Source: Triglochin maritima
Lineage: Eukaryota; Streptophyta; Magnoliopsida; Alismatales; Juncaginaceae
DNA length: 64,000 bases
Reading direction: 5' to 3'
Assembly: GCA_963682175.1 (NCBI GenBank)
Contig: OY821789.1
Coordinates: 5,394,001-5,458,000 of the forward strand
The notes below the pieces were generated by a model. The model saw only the letters and a list, made by a program, of their open reading frames with translations. It was not told where the DNA came from and searched no databases. A program made the position numbers and the translations under genes. This document shows positions 60,520 to 64,000 of this stretch, piece after piece (positions within the stretch are counted from its first letter, which is position 1; every line of letters begins with the position of its first letter).

Positions 60520-61468
60520 TGTTGAATATTGGTCTATATTTGTTAAGGAAACAAATCCAAGAAGAAACGGTCAACCGGATGGGATCCGGTCCACCGCACC
60601 AAAACTACAGGCACTTTTGGCGAGGCAAGGTTCGACTGACTGAATTGGATTCGGTCCACCGAACCAAGGATTCCAGGCACTTCGGGTGCAGCTGGGATCG
60701 GACGACCGAATTGGATTCGGTTTACCGTCAGAGGACAACAAACACTTCGGAACAACGGGTTCGATAAACCGTTGGAGGAATTTTTGGTGTTCCGAGAATC
60801 TAAAAGTATCTGTCGAAATTGGAACGGTCAACCGAAGGGTGCTCGGTCAACCATGGGTTGTTGGAGAATTAGTTAGTTCGTGGGAGAAGCGTTCTCGTGA
60901 TATACTGAGCCGCGTGAAGAAGCGTTTCAACGGTCAACTGGGAAGGATTCGGCTAACCGAATCGCAACAGAAAGCGTTCCTGTTTAGTCAAAGACGGTCG
61001 ACCGAAGGAGCATCGGTCGACCGTTGCCCACGATTTTTCAACACGATTTTGCTTAATTGTAGCTCGGGTTTTTAGTCTATAAAAGAGTTTGTTTGCTATT
61101 GGTTTTAATACAACGTATAAGTGTAATATTTCCTTCATTGTGAGTTGAGAGATTAGGCTAAAGAAAAATCTAGTGTGATTTGGAGAACATATTGCCTCCA
61201 TATACTTGTAATCTCGGTTGATTCTCTTGTTGGAGAAGCAGAAGAATGAAAAGAAACCCGCAGGAGACCCCAAGGACGTAAGCACATTGCCGAACCTTGT
61301 AAATCACGTGTGTCGTGGTTGTTTCAGGTGTGCGTTTGTGTTTGCTTGTTTATTTTCATCTTATTTGTGTTTTTGTTGCATTAAGTTTGGGAAAAGGTTT
61401 GAAGTTTATTTTTCACAAGTCAATATTCGGTATTACGTGGTACGTTTAATCTAGATCCCCTCCCAACA
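60520..61468 (+). mobile_element. Ty1/copia-type solo LTR
   Basis: Perfect terminal TGTTG...CAACA; the start is TGTTGAATATTGG. TATAAAAGAG at about 61078-61087 is a promoter TATA, and GGACGTAAGCACATTGCCG (about 61273-61291) resembles the conserved U5 block of copia LTRs. Flanks GCACC and ACATC match at 3 of 5 only. No internal retroelement sequence is present. 60560-61030 carries about eight CGGTCGACCG-like sites. Confidence 0.7.
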
Positions 61469-61828
61469 ACATCCACCCTTGGATCCGTCACTCGTACAAG
61501 AACGATGACAGGAACATCTGTAGGGGATTTAAAAAGCCTATAGCTTCTATTTGGCTACAGCATAATTAAATTTTGAACCCAATGTATTAAATTTTGAACC
61601 CAACGTTCCTTTGAGTTTAAAGATACAGCTTGTAAGCTAAAATATCAACAGAGGAATTGCATTGCTGTATCGTGTAACTCCATGATTGCAGAAACGACGG
61701 CAAGAGGAGCTTATACTTGCACGATACAAACAAGACAAACAAGAATAATGGGGTTTAACGAAAACTTCCATTGATCTATTCTGACTTCTGTGTGGTTTTG
61801 TTATTTCCGAAAGACATTATATAACCAC
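61469..61828. other. 3' region of the DUF3326 gene (minus strand)
   Basis: Likely holds the 3' UTR of the minus-strand gene ending at 61829; no other feature is seen. Confidence 0.4.
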
Positions 61829-64000
61829 CTACTTAGTTTGAAGTTGTTCTTGAACTGCAACAGAAAGCGGTAATTGTTGGCTACTCGAGGGCGGAGTAGA
61901 AATACATTTGATCTTTTCAACACCTTTTCTTCTAAGTGATTTTGGATCTACTCCTGCTTTATGAGCAGCAATGACACCTATTGCTTCCCAGTAATTTGAA
62001 ACCCTGACCTGAAAAAAAGTTGAATGCTTGAATTTCTGAAAGTACATTTCCAAAAGGGAATGTAAAAGATTTTGATAAGACTGTACCGCTTCGATACCAA
62101 GCATCTCTGGTGTATCGTTGAGGACTGTTTGATTCTCCTCGACTGCAATCATCAATGTCTAAACACAAGTAGTTAATTTACAAGAGCTGCTATAAGTTTA
62201 AAACCACATGGCACTCGAGGGATAACAACAAAAACGAAGCATAAGGTAACTTCACTTGCCATACGATAAAGGATGGCCAGAACCAGATGCATGCAACAAC
62301 AAAAAAGTTCATACTGGGAACAAAAACATGTTTCAGCACTCAAACTACTTAAGAGTGAAGAATTACCACTCATCCATGAATTACCTTTGATCTGGGTTTT
62401 CTTGCAAAAGCAAGAGCACCATCCCCTCCGAAAGCATTAATAGGAAGGATTACACTATCCACGTCGGCAGCTGTTATATAGCTCTCACATGAAGATTTGG
62501 ACTTAGCAGGAAATACATACTGTGGTGCATTACTCAGACCCGCAAGCACGCATGGAAGAAAGGTGTACCCTATCTGCCAGCACATAACAAGTAAAATTTG
62601 GAAGTTGGTTCAAGAAATTCTTTACACAGACAATAACATAAAACCAACAATACCTCTTCAGCAGCAGATTTTGGGGATATCAATGTGCTTAATGGAGCAG
62701 CTTGTAATGCAGGAGCATGAGCACAGGGTATGAGGAACTCCTTCACAACTAGATGGCTAATAATTGCCTCCACCCCTGCCAGCAGGTCAACACCCTGCAG
62801 AATAGAACAGAAAATATAAAAGGAATGAGCCTTTTTTCCTGCATATGATTTGTTTCATGTAGATAGGTTTTTTAAAATGAATAAATAAAATCAAAACTGA
62901 TATTGTGTTATCAAGGGCAAAATAGACACTCCTCACAGGTAGGTGTTACTAGTTCAAAGTTGCAATCAAAATAACTTTCCGCAAGAGCAATGAAAAGGTA
63001 CATGATTTCCTAATGTAGTGGCAAGCGCTACCACATTGGACGCCCTTAAAAATTATGCATCATTAAACCTACAATTGTATATTCAAATAACAGATAATTA
63101 GCATTAAAACTTCAAGGCGTGGGCCATTAGTTATGACCGATTTGTTGTATGACTGATTTATTCACAATGCCTAACCATGCAATGGGACAAAAACAGTACA
63201 AGCTGTAGAGGGAAGTGGAATGTGGCACTTGATTTTTCTTTCCAAGTTAAAGATGGGCCAGAGACATTGGTAACCAGAAAATTAGTGGCTCATTACCTTA
63301 CCTTGGCGATAGTATTCTGTTTCTTCAGTGTCATCATCTGGAAAGCGCCCAATAACTGCAACTGCATTTATATCTGTTTGGTTGACCAGATTATGTACTG
63401 CCCTTAACAATGAGTCAGGATTTCCCACACGGCCTGTTGATTTGCCACAAGATGGATCAATCCAGTGCTCTACCTAGACATCATAAAATAAAAAATGTTA
63501 CATATTTAAACAAAATGCATCTTGTAACTGGTGTTTATACTGGATAACAACAATATGGGTGTATAGCGTGATAAATAGCTAGTTAATATCAAAGCCAAAA
63601 TGCAGTTTCTTCAAAATAAACCAAACTTGCTTTCCAAAATTGCGTTATGTGTATTTGTAAAAGCTCCAATCAGAGAATGAGACATTACAGAATGTAAGTA
63701 TTAGGAAAGTCCAGCTTTAGACACTCTTGGTTTGTAAACAGACAGAAACCCTTAGACAAATGACTCAGAAGTTACCATGATTTACAAACAGGCAGGAAGT
63801 TAACAAAACTATGCATCCAAACTAGAAGCCAGAACAGTGATCTGATTTAAACTTAGTTAATGCAACGCCAATGTAAATGATCAGATTTGACATTTTCTGC
63901 CAATAGTCTAACATAATTTATCTTGTTTTCATTTAACTCTCAATTCATTCTTTTACATTTTTAACTTGGCACAGTACCTGGAGAGGCTTATCTGTAATGG
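61829..64000 (-). CDS. DUF3326-family protein, C-terminal part (5' end outside window)
   Basis: Six exons on the minus strand, with good gt...ag sites and consistent frame: 63978-64000 (partial), 63297-63473, 62654-62794, 62385-62573, 62087-62158 and 61829-62008 (TAG). Joined, they give the last 259 residues. Recognisable blocks in order are VEHWIDPSCGKSTGRVGNPD, GRFPDDD, GVDLLAGVEAIISHL, AHAPAL, SPKSAAEEIGYTFLPCVLAG, LSNAPQYV, FGGDGALAFA, ENQTVL, TPEMLGIEA and NYWEAIGVIAAHKAGVDPKSL. These fit DUF3326, a family of unknown function shared by cyanobacteria and plants, which suggests a chloroplast protein of endosymbiont origin; the transit peptide would lie outside the window. The tail after RRKGVEKIK is Ser/Gln-rich and less conserved. 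No catalytic role is assigned. The last intron (62009-62086) is only 78 bases and open in frame. Confidence 0.9.

Noticed and set aside
61959..62168. 69-codon alternative frame ending in GFKLLGSNRCHCC
   Set aside because: It is the shifted frame of the last two DUF3326 exons and the intron between them; the spliced frame restores the family motifs.

Overview
This window is plant nuclear DNA, most likely from a eudicot. The signs are a nuclear RuBisCO small-subunit gene with two introns, an NPR1-interacting (NIMIN-type) gene with an EAR motif, a plastid-type DUF3326 gene with many introns, and long AT-rich, transposon-laden intergenic DNA. I cannot name the species from sequence alone.

Layout. 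1-838 is the 3' part of one rbcS gene. It matches 10399-11236 of a complete second rbcS gene (9973-11039) base for base, at a constant offset of 10398. The DNA between them is mostly a nest of mobile elements: a hAT-like element (3377-9083) split by a long LTR-type insertion (4355-8517). 11.4-23 kb holds no convincing gene, only nested hAT-like elements, a copia-type solo LTR with a perfect target duplication, small MITEs and a TGTCC-rich array. A plant-specific unknown gene with three coding exons lies at 24173-25428. 26.2-29.4 kb has organelle-like composition and holds a decayed plastid psbB fragment. At 29.5-30.9 kb and 47.5-49.1 kb are two opposite-facing copies of a MULE-like element packed with GC-rich palindromes; a relative seems to sit beside the NIMIN-type gene (34413-34727, minus strand). 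37-49 kb is a graveyard of solo LTRs, a MULE transposase pseudogene, inverted arrays and hAT-like MITEs. 54.5-55.6 kb is an inverted-repeat element with a 22-bp tandem array. A single-exon acidic unknown gene lies at 57101-57619, a solo LTR at 60520-61468, and the 3' part of a DUF3326 gene runs on the minus strand from 64000 to 61829.

The genes do not form a pathway; they are independent plant loci separated by transposons. The clearest biology is concerted evolution of the rbcS pair. The most unusual sequence signal is a palindrome (core CGGTCGACCG) repeated in all five LTR-like insertions and in one MULE-like element, although these belong to different transposon classes. A second cross-family signal is the TGTCC/GGACA array, seen at four separate places. 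All gene models are read by eye from splice signals and protein motifs, without alignments or transcripts.
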